The notes beneath the pieces were generated by a model. It ran no database searches, was not told where the DNA came from, and saw nothing but the letters and a program-made list of their open reading frames with translations. Below are positions 11,492 through 22,356 of a DNA stretch of 64,000 bases, in pieces. The position numbers were made by a program, and so were the translations under genes. This DNA comes from Lunularia cruciata (Eukaryota > Streptophyta > Marchantiopsida > Lunulariales > Lunulariaceae). Position 1 is the stretch's first letter; the number at the start of each line of letters is the position of its first letter. The DNA is taken from positions 13,087,001-13,151,000 of the forward strand of contig OX419758.1 of assembly GCA_948567375.1 (NCBI GenBank), written 5' to 3'.

Positions 11492-13908
11492 TCATGTCAT
11501 GTTGGGCCACCACCATTGGCGTTGGAGGGTGCCCAAGGTCTTGTCCACTCCCATGTGACCAGCTATTGGTAAATCATGGGCTTCTTGAAGGCGCACAAGT
11601 CGAAGATCACCTTTGGTTGGAACATAGATCTGGTCTGCATGGAATAAAAGGCCTTCCTTGAAGGAGAAGGTGTTGTATTCCTTGTCGCATGTTGTTAGAC
11701 GACCGTGTACCATTTGGAAGAAAGGATCTTGCTGTAGGGCTAACCAAAACTCGTTATGAATCTTGGGATCAATTGGCACCATCGTAATTGTTGCCGCGAT
11801 GAGAGGAAGAGACTTCAAATCAGGTCGTCGTGATAGAGCATCAGGGATGACATGGAACCCACCTGGTTTGTACTCAAGTTTGATGTCGAACAATTGGAGT
11901 TGCTCTTCCCATCGATGATGTCGACTCTTCATGTGCTCTAGGTGTAAGGTCTGCAACAATGGCTTGTGATCAGTTTGCATGATCACTTGTTTTCCCAAGA
12001 GATAATGCCTCCATACCTTGGTGGCATATACCATTGCAAGTTGTTCCCGATCTCGAGCAGAGTAATTTCTTTCAGATGTATTTAGTCGGCGAGACACAAA
12101 GGCAATAGGATGTAGTCCATCTGGAAATTCTTGTTGCAACACAGCTCCAATTGCAAAGTTAGAAGCATCAAAATCAACCACACAAGGTAGTTGAGGATCA
12201 TATGGTTGAAGAATGGGTCTTGAAGACACCATATGCTTTAACTTCTGGAATGCTTCTTCATGCTTGGTGGTCCATTGGAAGCTCAAGTTCTTTCCCAAGA
12301 GGTCAGTCAATGGTGCAGCCACGTGAGCATAATAGTGGATGAACCGTCGGTAAAAACTGGCCAATCCGTTGAACGCTCGTACTTCGGTAGCATCCTTCGG
12401 GGTAGGCCAATCAGTAATGGCCTTGATCTTCTCTTCTTCTATCTTGATCTCCTCTGATGAGATCTTATGACCCAAGAAGGTAACCTCCTTTTGCCAAAAA
12501 GCACACTTTGACTTCTTGCAGTAAAATTTCCACTGTCGTAGTCGTCTTAGGACTTCTCGCACATGATTCATGTGTTCTGCCTCTGTCCTACTATAGATTA
12601 AGATATCATCTAAGAACACTACCACAGACTGATCCAATAGCCCCTCCAACACCCGATGCATCTGATCCATGAAGACTGCTGGAGCATTAGTGAGTCCGAA
12701 AGGTAGAACTCTCCACTCAAAATGTCCATACCTTGTACGAAAGGCAGTCTTTTTCACGTCCTCTCCTTCAATAGGAATTTGCCAATAGCCGCTACGAAGA
12801 TCTAGCTTGGAAAAGTATCGTGCTCCACTTAATTGATCAAGCAAGTCATCGATCCGAGGCAAGGGATATGCATTCTTCATGGTTTGCTTATTGAGCCCAC
12901 GGTAATCAATACAAAAACGAAGTCCTCCATCCTTCTTTGGAACAAATAGTACCGGTGCTCCCCAAGGAGAGGTACTATGTCGTATGAAATCCTTCTCCAA
13001 CAACTCTGTAAGTGTTGTTCGCAACTCCTCTAACTCCTTTGGTGAGAGCCGATAGATTGGTCTACTCACTGGAGTACTCCCTGGCAATAACTCGATCTTG
13101 AAGGGCATACCTCGATCAGAGGGTAATCCCTTTGGCAGATCATCCGGAAACACATCTGCAAACACTTGAACTATCCGATCAACCGTTGCTTGATGCGGCA
13201 CTTGGCCCTCCTCAGATTGTTCTTGTGCAATCGGCTTGATCCACATTGCGAATACAGACTTATCTTCCTCCAAAGCTTGCTCTATGGCTGCTTCATTAAC
13301 AAACTTCCCTTCTAGGGACTCATCTCTCTTCCGAGCTTGCTCCATGGTTGCCTTCCGGGCAAACTTCCCATCTTGGGACTCATCTCCCTTCCAGATTTGC
13401 TCTATGGCTACCTTCTCAACAAACTTCCCATCTTGGGACTGACTATTCTTAGGTGTCTTACTCAGAGGTGCCAGACAACCTAATCGGAAATTCCTACCTT
13501 GGTGTTGTACTTGAATTTGGTGTCGGGTCCAATCAAATTGAACCTTATGACATTCAAGCCAAGGTAGACCCAGAATGATATCATAGTGTAGAGGTGCCAC
13601 TACAAACCTCATACACTCCAAATACTCCTTCCCAATCTTGAAGGTAACAGGATGCAAGGTGCGGAATGCAGAACCCTTTCTACCATCCGCCATCATCAAA
13701 CTACTTCCAATCACTGGCTTGATAGGAATACCCAATTCCTTTGCTACTTGCATAGACATGCAATTCTCTGAACTTCTAGAATCAACCAAAATTCTACAAC
13801 CCCGATTAGATATCATACCTTGCAAGTGAAGCAAACTTGCATACGTCGAGCCTTCAATCCCATTGGAACTAATCAAGCTCCCAGTAGGTGGCTCAAAATC
13901 TCCTACTG
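11492..13908 (-). pseudogene. chromovirus pol: protease, reverse transcriptase, RNase H
   Basis: This open frame of about 795 codons overlaps the end of gag in a different frame, consistent with -1 frameshift expression. Residues below are counted from the TTG codon at 13,876. The protease motif near residues 30-34 reads LVDSR; retroviral-type proteases have DSG/DTG there, so the active-site loop is altered. Reverse transcriptase follows, with [17 protein letters not shown] and the catalytic FLDD (Asp 423 and 424). RNase H follows, with FDAS near residue 570 and TDHKPL. The frame ends inside the integrase zinc finger (GHMGVDKTL...WWWPNMT) at a TGA. RT and RNase H look intact. A 31-residue imperfect repeat, three times ([14 protein letters not shown] and variants), sits in the linker after the protease. 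Confidence 0.92.
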
Positions 13909-14802
13909 GGATTCCTCGTTTCCCTGATCATTCCGCTCCACAACCTCCACTTTGGCAACTTGTCGAGGTCGTCCATTCTTGAGTGGACATTCAGCAATGC
14001 GATGCCCCAACTGGCGACAATAAAAACAACCTCCATTTTGTCGTAATCTTTCTCTATCTGCTGTGCCAAGTGGTCTTCGTTGGATAGCATCAATCTCCAT
14101 TGGTACCGGTTCTTCCACTCGTGGTATTGGTGGGTTTTGTGTAGGTCGAGGTCGAGACCAAGTTGTTGCAACTAAGGAATCAAAATGCTCAGCCAATTGC
14201 ATGGCTTGTTCTACATTCTGTGGTTCTCGCATGGTCACCTCCAATCTGGTTCGTGACTTCAATCCTCGCACAAATCGATCCAGAACTTCACCTTCTTGGA
14301 TATCTAGAATTTGCATGATGATATTCTGAAATTGTGTGATGTAGCTTCTCACTGAGCCAATCTGCCTCAACTCCGCCAATTTATCTCGTGCAGCTCGGGT
14401 GGCATTTATAGTCTGAAATCGACCAAGTATTGCATCCTTGAATTCTGCCCATGTAAAAATTGGTGTAACAATTTGTCGTTCAGCTCTTTCTACTTGGAAT
14501 CGCCACCAAAGTTTTGCCACTCCATCCAATTGGCTAGAAGCCAAGAGAATTTGTTTCCGCTCGTCTTGAAGATTGGTGGCTTCAAAGTAACGTTCACAGT
14601 CAAACACAAAATTCTCCACTGTGCCTGGAAGATTCTTGCCTTCAAACACCTTGGGTTTTGGAAATCGAATGCGATCTTCTCCATCTCGAACTGGCACTGT
14701 GTCTATCTGTTCTTGTCGTTGTTGGTCTCGTTCATCCAACAATCAAGTAAGATGCTCGATTTGTTGTTGCATTGCAAGGATAACATCCGGTATTGCCGCC
14801 AT
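13903..14802 (-). pseudogene. chromovirus gag with CCHC knuckle
   Basis: The likely ATG is at 14,800-14,802. A TGA at 14,743-14,745 interrupts the frame after 19 codons, then 279 codons run open to the stop at 13,903-13,905. The long part has a typical gypsy capsid region (ENFVFDCERYF, AKLWWRFQ, FTWAEFKDAILGRF) and a nucleocapsid knuckle CFYCRQLGHRIAEC (CX2CX4HX4C). The first in-frame Met after the TGA is far downstream, so translation would need readthrough or a non-AUG start. The same TGA context occurs in the second copy near 63,967, so the stop is older than this insertion. Confidence 0.9.
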
Positions 14803-15060
14803 CGCTACTACTCTATTCCACTACCTGCAATTTATCTAGTTGATTAACACGTAGATACAACACGTCCACCGTTCTCCATAAGTTACAACTGGAAGTATCA
14901 AAGGTTCCTCTGACACGGTGATCATATGTAGAAAATCCTGCCCAAAGCGTGAGATGATGAATTGTGTGAAACGATGCTTTGGTAATATCTGGACATGAAA
15001 GTCCCAATGGTTTGGCGGAAGTGGATTTGGTGGTCCATAAATTCCATCCATCCCATTCCT

Positions 15061-15072
15061 GCTCTGATACCA
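15061..15072 (-). other. primer binding site, initiator-Met tRNA type
   Basis: On the minus strand TGGTATCAGAGC lies one base inside the 5' LTR. This is the standard plant LTR-retrotransposon primer site, complementary to the 3' end of initiator methionine tRNA. Confidence 0.9.
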
Positions 15073-15073
15073 A

Positions 15074-15496
15074 TGTAAAAGACCAAAAGTGAGGAGAGAA
15101 ATAGGAGAATGGAAGCTCACATTGGGACACTTGAATGAGGGAAAACTCCGAATGCCTAGCATGAGCTTCGGCCTTGGTATTTATAGGTAGCATACAAGAC
15201 CCTTGAAGCTTCTCAAGAAGTTTCCTTGAGCCGCTTTCTTGGAGTGCAAGCCAAGTTAACTAGGAAGCTTCTCAAGAAGCTTCCTTCTAGAAGCCGCCTA
15301 CTTGGCATGCAAGCTAAGCTAGTTAGAAGCTTCTAGAAGCTTCCTTCTAGAAGCTACCTGCTTAGAGCGCAAGTTAACTAGTTGGGAAGCTTCCTAAGAA
15401 GCTTCTTAGATGCTTCTAGAATATTCTAGGCTATTTTGTCTTATTCTCTACTTTGTAAGTCCGACTAACTTCGTCACTAAATTCCATATTGTTACA
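15074..15496 (-). repeat. 5' LTR of the chromovirus (right in the window)
   Basis: This 423-bp LTR ends with the CA/TG pair beside the ACATC duplication. In the element's orientation it is the promoter LTR. The heat-shock-element cluster comes first, then the TATA box, then the transcribed leader toward the primer binding site. Confidence 0.95.
15178..15426 (-). promoter_or_regulatory. LTR promoter: heat-shock elements plus TATA box
   Basis: CTATAAATA reads on the minus strand at 15,178-15,186. Upstream of it, 15,205-15,426 holds the GAA/TTC arrays. The four-unit perfect element is at 15,326-15,343 and the three-unit element at 15,414-15,426. The distance of the arrays from the TATA box (about 20-240 bp) is what one expects of a heat-inducible promoter. 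Heat response itself is inferred, not shown. Confidence 0.75.
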
Positions 15497-15613
15497 ACAT
15501 CCAACTGTAGAGAACTTAAGAAGTGTAGTGGATCTTTGGTCAATTTTATTCCTCTTATGTTATCCTTCTATATTTTTTCATCCTTTCCTTACTATAAGCA
15601 CATATTCTCATAA

Positions 15614-16965
15614 ATTTCTTCTTAAACTAATTATTTGTACATGACAAGGTATATCTTAAAGGAACTTTATTGCAACCACTCATTTGCTCTTTTGTCAATA
15701 ACTTTAGTCATGCTAAGTTGTTTTTTTTTCACCCTTTGACAAGTGTCACAACATTTGCAATGCCTAAGCTAGTAAGCTAGGACTCTTGGCACCCACAATT
15801 TAATTAATAGTTACTCATATATTACTTGGTGGTGGCCATCTACTTCATTATGGTTTTTAATTCCACCGTTTGCACATCCAACAACATATCTGATACTACT
15901 TCCTTGGGAAGCCAAGGAGGGGTATACTTTGAAGTGCAACTCGAAAGAGCTCACTTCTTCTATGTTGAGCCTTTGAGTTCTTGGCTATGGTGGATAGAGG
16001 CAAGCAAGTACAACTTAGATTCTCTAAGCTAGAGTGGATGTGGCTTGATGGTGTAATCAATGCATATTGGCACAAAGTATTTTTTTATCATTGTGCTTAT
16101 GAGATGATGAAGCAATTGAAAATGCATGGAGGAAACACCTTCCCCTCTCTATTGGTCTTACATTTTTACATAAGGATATGGTTGTTGAAGAGGAAGAGTT
16201 GATGCTCTTCTTTGCACACTACTATCTAGTGTGCTACTATCAAGCCCAACCCAAACATGTGGTCGGAAACCAAGAAGTATAAGGAGGCTTTCCTACAAAT
16301 ACTAGAAGATAAGGAAATGGGTACAAATTGACAAGGTTGCAGGAGCAAGCACTAAGCAAACAAAAGACAACCATAATGCTAGCCCAATCAAGGAAGACAT
16401 TGGTCTAATCCTTAGGTTGTGAGCTCTTTAAACAACAAGAATTTGCAATCTCTGGGTGGGTCAAGGTTGGGAAGTGAAGATAAGAGTGACCACCACTCAC
16501 TTAGAATGCCTAATGTTGAAGACCCACAAGTGAGTGGGGAGAAGTAGTTGTCACTAGTGAAGGAGGTGTTGCCTCCAGAACAAAATACTTCCTTCTCCTA
16601 AATTGGAGTGTTTTCCAAAGGAGAGAAAGGTGATATGAAGGAAGGCATGTAAGTACAAGCCACCTTTGTGGCCATGGTGTTTTTGGGAGCACTTGACTAG
16701 CTACCAAGAGAGAAGAAGAAGCCATGCTTGACAAGGAGGAGGATATTTTGATATCACATTGCAACTCAAGAAGACCACTTCTCCAACATCAGGAATGGAG
16801 ATAATGTAGAGTTCACATGCAATGCTTTCCAAAGGGCAATGAGTGGTGACTCCACTCAAAGGACCTGCACTTCAGAATGTTTGGACCACACCATCAAAAT
16901 TGCAAGAGAGGAGGTTCTTGAGTGCATAGAAGGGAAAGTGTTTGGAGACAACTCTCCTTGGGCCT
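15614..16965. other. decayed repeat DNA with a copy of a ~330-bp dispersed repeat
   Basis: No intact gene is visible. 15,761-16,080 is one of three diverged copies of a repeat (also 23,862-24,200 and 54,450-54,640). From about 16,500 a broken plus-strand frame can be followed (NVEDPQVSGEK, later GDNVEFTCNAFQRAMSGDST), interrupted by stops, so this is probably dead coding sequence. Its family is not recognised. Confidence 0.5.
15761..16080 (+). repeat. dispersed repeat R1, copy 1
   Basis: It shares blocks with 23,862-24,200, including AAGCTAG..., ATAGTTACTCAT, the run TTGAGCCTTTGAG, TTGGCTATGGTGGATAGAGG and GAGTGGATGTGGCTTGATGG. The order and spacing are conserved, so this is a diverged dispersed repeat, probably part of an LTR element. 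Confidence 0.75.
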
Positions 16966-19854
16966 TGTGGTACCCACTACTTTTTTGTTTTGGATAGTTT
17001 TAGGAAAATTTGAAGAAGAAGTAAGCGGATAAAGCCTAAAGAGAGCTAAAACAGGAGGAAATAATAAGAAGAAGCGCGGGTTTGAAGTAAACCCAAGGTC
17101 GACATTGGGTCAAGAAGACAAAGACAAAGACAAAGAAGAAGAAGGTAAGATTTTTTATTGGGCTGCGTGATCTGTCCTGAAGAACCTTTAACAAACTTCT
17201 TCGGAGTCTGGCCAATCAAGAAAGTACGCGGGAATAAAGTAATGACCTCAGGATCAAGAAGTTCTTGATAGTGACAGGGAAAAACTTCACCGAATCGGAG
17301 ACTGGAGAGGAGGAGCAACTAAAGAATGACCAATTGGGGCAGGACTATAAAATTACAAGTTGCACGAGGAAGTAGAACAATGTCCAATTGCTACTCGGTG
17401 CCTATTCAGAGTCTACCCAAAGGAATGCAAATTGTAAATCCGCACGAAGAAGAGTGGGTTAGGATCTTGAGAACAATCTTCCACAAGAAGGAGGTTAGAA
17501 AACACACAATGACCCCAAAGGCGAGTAGGCAAAGTGTGGTGAGTGGGCTTTCAATTTGTCATTTAGAAGTAATAACGTGGATTGAAGTCTTGACGAGACT
17601 TCGTATCATGTTCCTGGCCTGGAACTGGAACTTTAGTTTTCTAGGTTTCATGGTATAAATCGCAACCAACAATTGCAAGGATGGACCAAAGCACAAGGGG
17701 AAGAGAGAAAATCCAGCTCGATGGACGGAGGCAGATTGGAGAGTAGTTTTGGGAAGAGAAGCAAGAGAGATAAGAGGTACCACCTTCTATAGGAAGTGTG
17801 ATGCTTCAGAAGAAACTGCCGAAGTGAGGAATTCGTTCAATCACTCTCACACCAAGAATGTGTATAAGGTGGATAGTTATAGAGACCCAGAGCGGTGAGT
17901 GATAGTAAGCACAATGATGGCAATGTTCAAGCCAGAGCAAACCACCTATGTTACTATCCAATAGGCGGTGTTCTTTCACCAAATGTTTGCGGGAGAAGCA
18001 GTAGATTGGGCAAAATGTCTACATTAGAGAGTGGAGCAGATGATTTCAAGGTGGATAATGGACATGCCACCGCATTATTTTGTGCCTTTCACAACGCACT
18101 TTTATTTTGGGTTGAACTTTCTGACCTTAGAAGAGAGAAATTGAATGCACTTGCACTTTTATCCGGATTTGCGGAAGGAGGCAGATGTAGATGAGTGATA
18201 TTATGTGGAGAGAGTGCGAGATGGGGATGAGTATTACAAGAAGAGTGGGAAGGAGAAAATTGTAGCAATTGACCTTCCAAGAGCTAGAAAGAGAGCCAAG
18301 CCCAAGAGTCGTGTTGTGACAGTCCAACCTCAGAAAATACCAAAGCTTAACCTGATGGCGGTGTTGGTGAAGACAAAGGAAGCCACGCTGGAATCAAAAG
18401 GAGAGTAGTAGAAGAGAAAATCTCTATGAATTGGAGGGAGAAAGAAGCATTGAAGGCTGAATTTGAAGACGAGCTCTAGATGTATCGTAGTGAGTTGGAG
18501 GAAGAAAAGAAGAAGGAGAAGCTTGTGGTCGTAGGAGAATCTGATGAAGTAGGAGGAGTAGTCAATGAAATCAAGGCAATGCTGAGCACGGAAGTTGAAG
18601 GTAAACTTGAGGAGGCGAGATTGCATGAGTTGAAGTTATTGGTGCAAGAAACACGCAAGAGAAAGGCAAAGGATACAGAGTTGAATAATTTATTAATTTG
18701 TCTATGAGAACGTGTAGATAGAAAGATATTGGAGGTAGGAGACAATGTGTGTCTCAGACTAGATCTTGTTAGAGCAAAGTAAGATAAACTTGTAGTGAAG
18801 TACAAGATGTACAAAGAACCAAAGTCGTAGAAGTAGTAGTACAGGTGTCTTCGGAGTTGTTCCTTGAAACTTTAGAGAAGAGTGGGTCAAGGGATATCAA
18901 GTTAGAAAGATTACTTGAGACCTCAATTGTAGTTTGTAGTGAAGAGATTGTAGAAATAGAAGAGTTAGGAGTAGGATTAGATAGACTTGAGGATGGTGAA
19001 ATTATTGAAGGATCATCGGGTTTGGGAGCCAAAGTCAAGGTAGACATCGGATCGGAGTAGTAACAATTTTGAGATTTGAAGAGGCAGATATGAAGAAGTG
19101 CATTGTCATTTCAGATTTGTAGGTTAGAAGAGTTATTGTAGAACAGTATAGTTGTTAGTAATTGTCGATTTTGTCACTATTTAAAGGTGGCATTTGCAGT
19201 CTTATGTTGTTTAGTATTCATATTCTGAAGATAGATAAAGCAAAGTGCTGATTTCAGTGCTCGTCGCTTGAGCTTAATTCCAAGTGTCAACTTTGTGTGT
19301 GTTTGTGAGTGTGTGGAGAAATTTGAAGTGCAAGTCAGTGTGCTTGTTGGATGTTGGAGTCCATAGCCTTGATCTTCATTATGTGTGTTTGATCCTAAGT
19401 GAAATGTAATTGGAGCAATGCCTTGACAGATTTGAGAGGAATTGTAGTGTTGGTAGTATTCTACATTTGTGAGTGCAGCTCAAAGTTGATGTGAAGCAAT
19501 TTAGATCAAGGAAGTTCTGTCTTTAGTGGAGGAGTGGAACACAATTCTGAAGCAAAGTCGTTCTGTAGTGAAGTGTCGTCTTTGGGAGAATCTAAATCAT
19601 CACAATCAAGATTTGTTTGGACAAAATTTGTTATGTTGTGATTATGGGTGTCTGAATTCGTGACAAGAGGTCAAGATCGTGAGCTTGTTACTCTCTTTAA
19701 GGTGTGGTTTCTACCTGAGAGATTATAGAAGAACTCAAGAAGAACTACATTGTGACATTTGACTTTCTATTTGACCAATTCTGACCAGTATCTCTATGGG
19801 AACAAACTTTACTTACCTAATTATTGCAAAAGTGATACTTGCCAAGTTGTCACA
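16966..19854 (+). mobile_element. TG...CA-bounded 2.9-kb unit, copy A (possible giant solo LTR or short retroelement)
   Basis: The unit begins TGTGGTACCCAC and ends TTGTCACA. It is flanked by GGCCT (16,961-16,965) and GACCT (19,855-19,859), a 4/5 match expected of an old 5-bp target duplication. Copies B (59,624-61,493, minus) and C (58,632-62,380, plus, interrupted) share both ends or interior. TG...CA ends and 5-bp duplications are typical of LTRs, but no internal direct repeats or primer site were found inside. It is therefore either a solo LTR of unusual length carrying coding-like sequence, or a short nonautonomous element. Confidence 0.7.
17380..19050 (+). pseudogene. broken coding-like region inside unit A
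   Basis: Plus-strand frames with stops and shifts align, at the protein level, with those in copy C. 17,395-17,650 (LPKGMQIVNPHEEEWVRIL, FLAWNWNFSFLGF) matches 59,060-59,310. 17,966-18,350, read through shifts, matches 61,494-61,880, where the frame is open (EVVDWAKCLHQRVGQ and WSHFHPDLHKEVD). Further on, 18,480-18,705 is a Lys/Glu-rich likely coiled coil. The stretch with FLETLEKSGSRD near 18,860 matches copy B near 60,590. Conservation of amino-acid sequence between copies suggests a once-functional protein. I do not recognise the family. Confidence 0.55.
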
Positions 19855-22350
19855 GACCTGGACAAAGTAATTGCAGCTTTTGTAGCTATCGCTAGGACCA
19901 TATCAACATCTGAAGTGTCAAGTGGTCGAAGATTGGTGAAGGAGAAGGAATGTCACATTCTCCACAAGGCAAGACAATAAGACCTCATGAAGACCACATC
20001 CTGGTGGCCATGACACCTCTTTGTAATCACCCACAAGATCAAGAAGTGGCCCCAACACCACAACAAGATGGCATAAGAGCTAGTCCAACCTCATAGCTTA
20101 CAAGGAGCCAAGGCTAGATTGTTCTAATTGATGTGGTCACCATACCAAACAAGAAGAAATGGTCCCAAGTGCCAACTTTTTGCAAGCTTATGAGCTAGAG
20201 GATAATCTTGTAGATAAAGATGCGCAGTTGTGATGGGCTAGAGAGAAGCATGATGCCTTGTCCTCAAACCACAAGGTGTGGAAGAAAGATAGCGACACCT
20301 TGCTGGAACAATATCAAGTAGAGTTATGCCTAGTGAAGGCTGAGCTTGTAGTGATGAAGGTTGGTATTGCCTAATGCAAACAAGTATTTGTGGACTACAA
20401 GGAAGCCCAAGAAGAGAAGTTGAAGGAGAAGGATGAGGAGATGGACTTGATGAAGAAGGAAATATCAAAGGCACAACAAAAAATCTCCCAATTGAATTTC
20501 AATTTGCTAACCTTTACAGGGAGGTTCAAGCATCATAAAGAGGAGATGAAGAAGAAGCATAAGGAGCAGGTGAGTGCTAGGGATGAGGAGGTGGCATCTC
20601 TTCATAACTAGAGTCCAAGGATAAGTAGGCCCTCAATATAGAGGTTGAAAAGGCCCAGATGTGCATTCACTAGATCATCAATGGTACAAGGACCATGAGC
20701 AGATCCTCCATGAGTAGATCAGGTAGGAGGTGGATATGGAGGTCCAGTCCATCCGGGATACTCTAGATGAGGAGTGGACTCAAGTGATCACAATAGTAGA
20801 GGACACCATGAACCAACTAAAGACACAAGTGGGAATAATAGCATTGACCCAAGTTCATCATGTTAAGCTCCAGGAATTGAAGTCAAAGATACATGCCTTA
20901 GGTACAAAGAAGTATTTGATTGATCAATTGACCAAATTGGATGAGAAGATGTAGAAGCATATTGATAAAAAAAATTCCACAGCATCTTAACTAAGGTCAG
21001 CCAAGTGTTGGAAGAATACAAAGAGAATGTTGATGAACTGATCCTAAGATGCAAGGGAGAAGATGCATTAGGGAAGCCAAGTGGGTCAGGGAAGTAGAGA
21101 TTTGTTGTACTCGTGTACATGGAAAATAAGTTACACCCTTGGGATGCAATTGTTATACCACAACCATTGGATTCATCCAGCCATCAAAGTCATCATGTCA
21201 TCAGAGTCAAACCTCATCAGGGTGGGAGATATCATAGTCAAGCATCATCTTGATGGCTTGCCCATGGAGACAAGATGTTAAAAAGAGAACAATCTATATA
21301 TAATGTTAAGGAGGATAATGATCATGTACAATAGGACAATTTTGCCAACGTCATGTCATTGGGACCATTCTTCCCATGCCTAGCTAGAGGTCTGTCATTG
21401 GTAGAGTATATAGTTGGCGCCCTTTATAGGTAGTGCTATCATAACATTAATTGGGTAAGATAGAGTAGATACTTTAGGGTTGGTATCAATTGGTTTAGAG
21501 TTTAATCTAGGGACCATGGCATTGATAACCATGGATGTGCCCCATCTTTTTGTAGTAGAAGGTGTAAGGGAGATCACCTTGATATAATACAAGTTTAGTT
21601 GTTCAGTTCAACTTATGCTTGTGCAGAATTCCAAGCTTCATCATTTTGTTATCCATGTGTGTGCATTTTTTGTGTATGCATGATGGACTTTGTATTGGAG
21701 ATAGTGTGATAAGGACCTTTTTGATCCTTATTGTATCAATGTTTGTGTTGTGTATGTTTTGTGATTGTTAGATGGAGTAGTGGTGAGGAACTTGAAGTAA
21801 GAATGCAAGTGCTGAGATGTGAGAAGGCAATTGGGCTTGACAAGGTGTTGGATTCCTGTGTGTTTTGAAGGATTGGGGCAATTTTTCAACTAGCCACAAG
21901 GGTTGTGAGTGTCATGTAGTACCACATGCAACAAAAATCCCCTCTAGTCATGAACCTGCAATATAGCAGTGGGGAATGCCTTTTGGGAAGGGTAGAACAT
22001 TCTCATTGGTGTTGTAGTATGCATGATATAGGTAACTTCAAGGGTGTAGACATTTGGAGCTGATGACCTTCAATATAGACTAAACCATCATCTTAAGGAG
22101 CCAAGTGATAAGATATCTTTTGTGAATGTAATCTGTGTGTTTGATTTTCTTTTCTATATTGTGCCACTATGTGATGCAATACCCTCTTCTAGGGATGGTC
22201 TTTACCAAGAGGATAAAGACATAACAAGAGATGACTTGTGACAAAGTGACAATTTTTTCTTCACAACTAGCCATTTCCAAACCATATCCTTGTGGGAACT
22301 ACCTATTCTTACCAATTAAACTATTATTACATCAACACTAGGTTGTCACA
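19855..22350. other. decayed repeat DNA with coiled-coil-coding remnants
   Basis: No intact gene is seen. Plus-strand fragments at 20,390-20,611 (heptad-like, Lys/Glu rich, EEKLKEKDEEMDLMKKEISK) and 20,730-20,954 (DTLDEEWTQVITIVEDTMNQ) look like coiled-coil segments of a dead gag-like or accessory protein. They precede the integrase remnant on the same strand and may belong to the same element. Confidence 0.4.
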
Positions 22351-22356
22351 CATACT

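Larger units (their letters stand above)
9849..15501 (-). mobile_element. Ty3/gypsy chromovirus with LTRs, near-full length, coding region broken
   Basis: The element proper is 9,854-15,496, encoded on the minus strand. It has 423-bp LTRs beginning TG and ending CA, and perfect 5-bp target duplications (ACATC at 9,849-9,853 and 15,497-15,501). A tRNA-iMet-type primer binding site lies beside the right LTR and a polypurine tract beside the left LTR. The order on the minus strand is gag with a CCHC knuckle, protease, reverse transcriptase, RNase H, integrase and chromodomain, which is the chromovirus order. LTR copies differ at three positions: C/G near 9,870, G/A near 10,087 and T/C near 10,252. 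This implies a recent insertion. Coding capacity is nevertheless lost through in-frame stops and changed catalytic residues, so the copy is probably not autonomous. Confidence 0.95.
9741..15613 (+). pseudogene. decayed reverse transcriptase fragment, split by the chromovirus
   Basis: A plus-strand frame at 9,741-9,853 contains a motif like reverse-transcriptase domain A (VLQLDVENAFFNIS). The frame is interrupted by the chromovirus at 9,854-15,496. It resumes in the same reading frame after the duplicated ACATC, at 15,502-15,613, with residues such as LVNFIPLMLSFY, and ends at a TAA. The continuity of frame on either side of the insertion supports one original coding region. The fragment is too short to assign to a retroelement class. 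Only the two outer segments belong to this feature. Confidence 0.5.
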
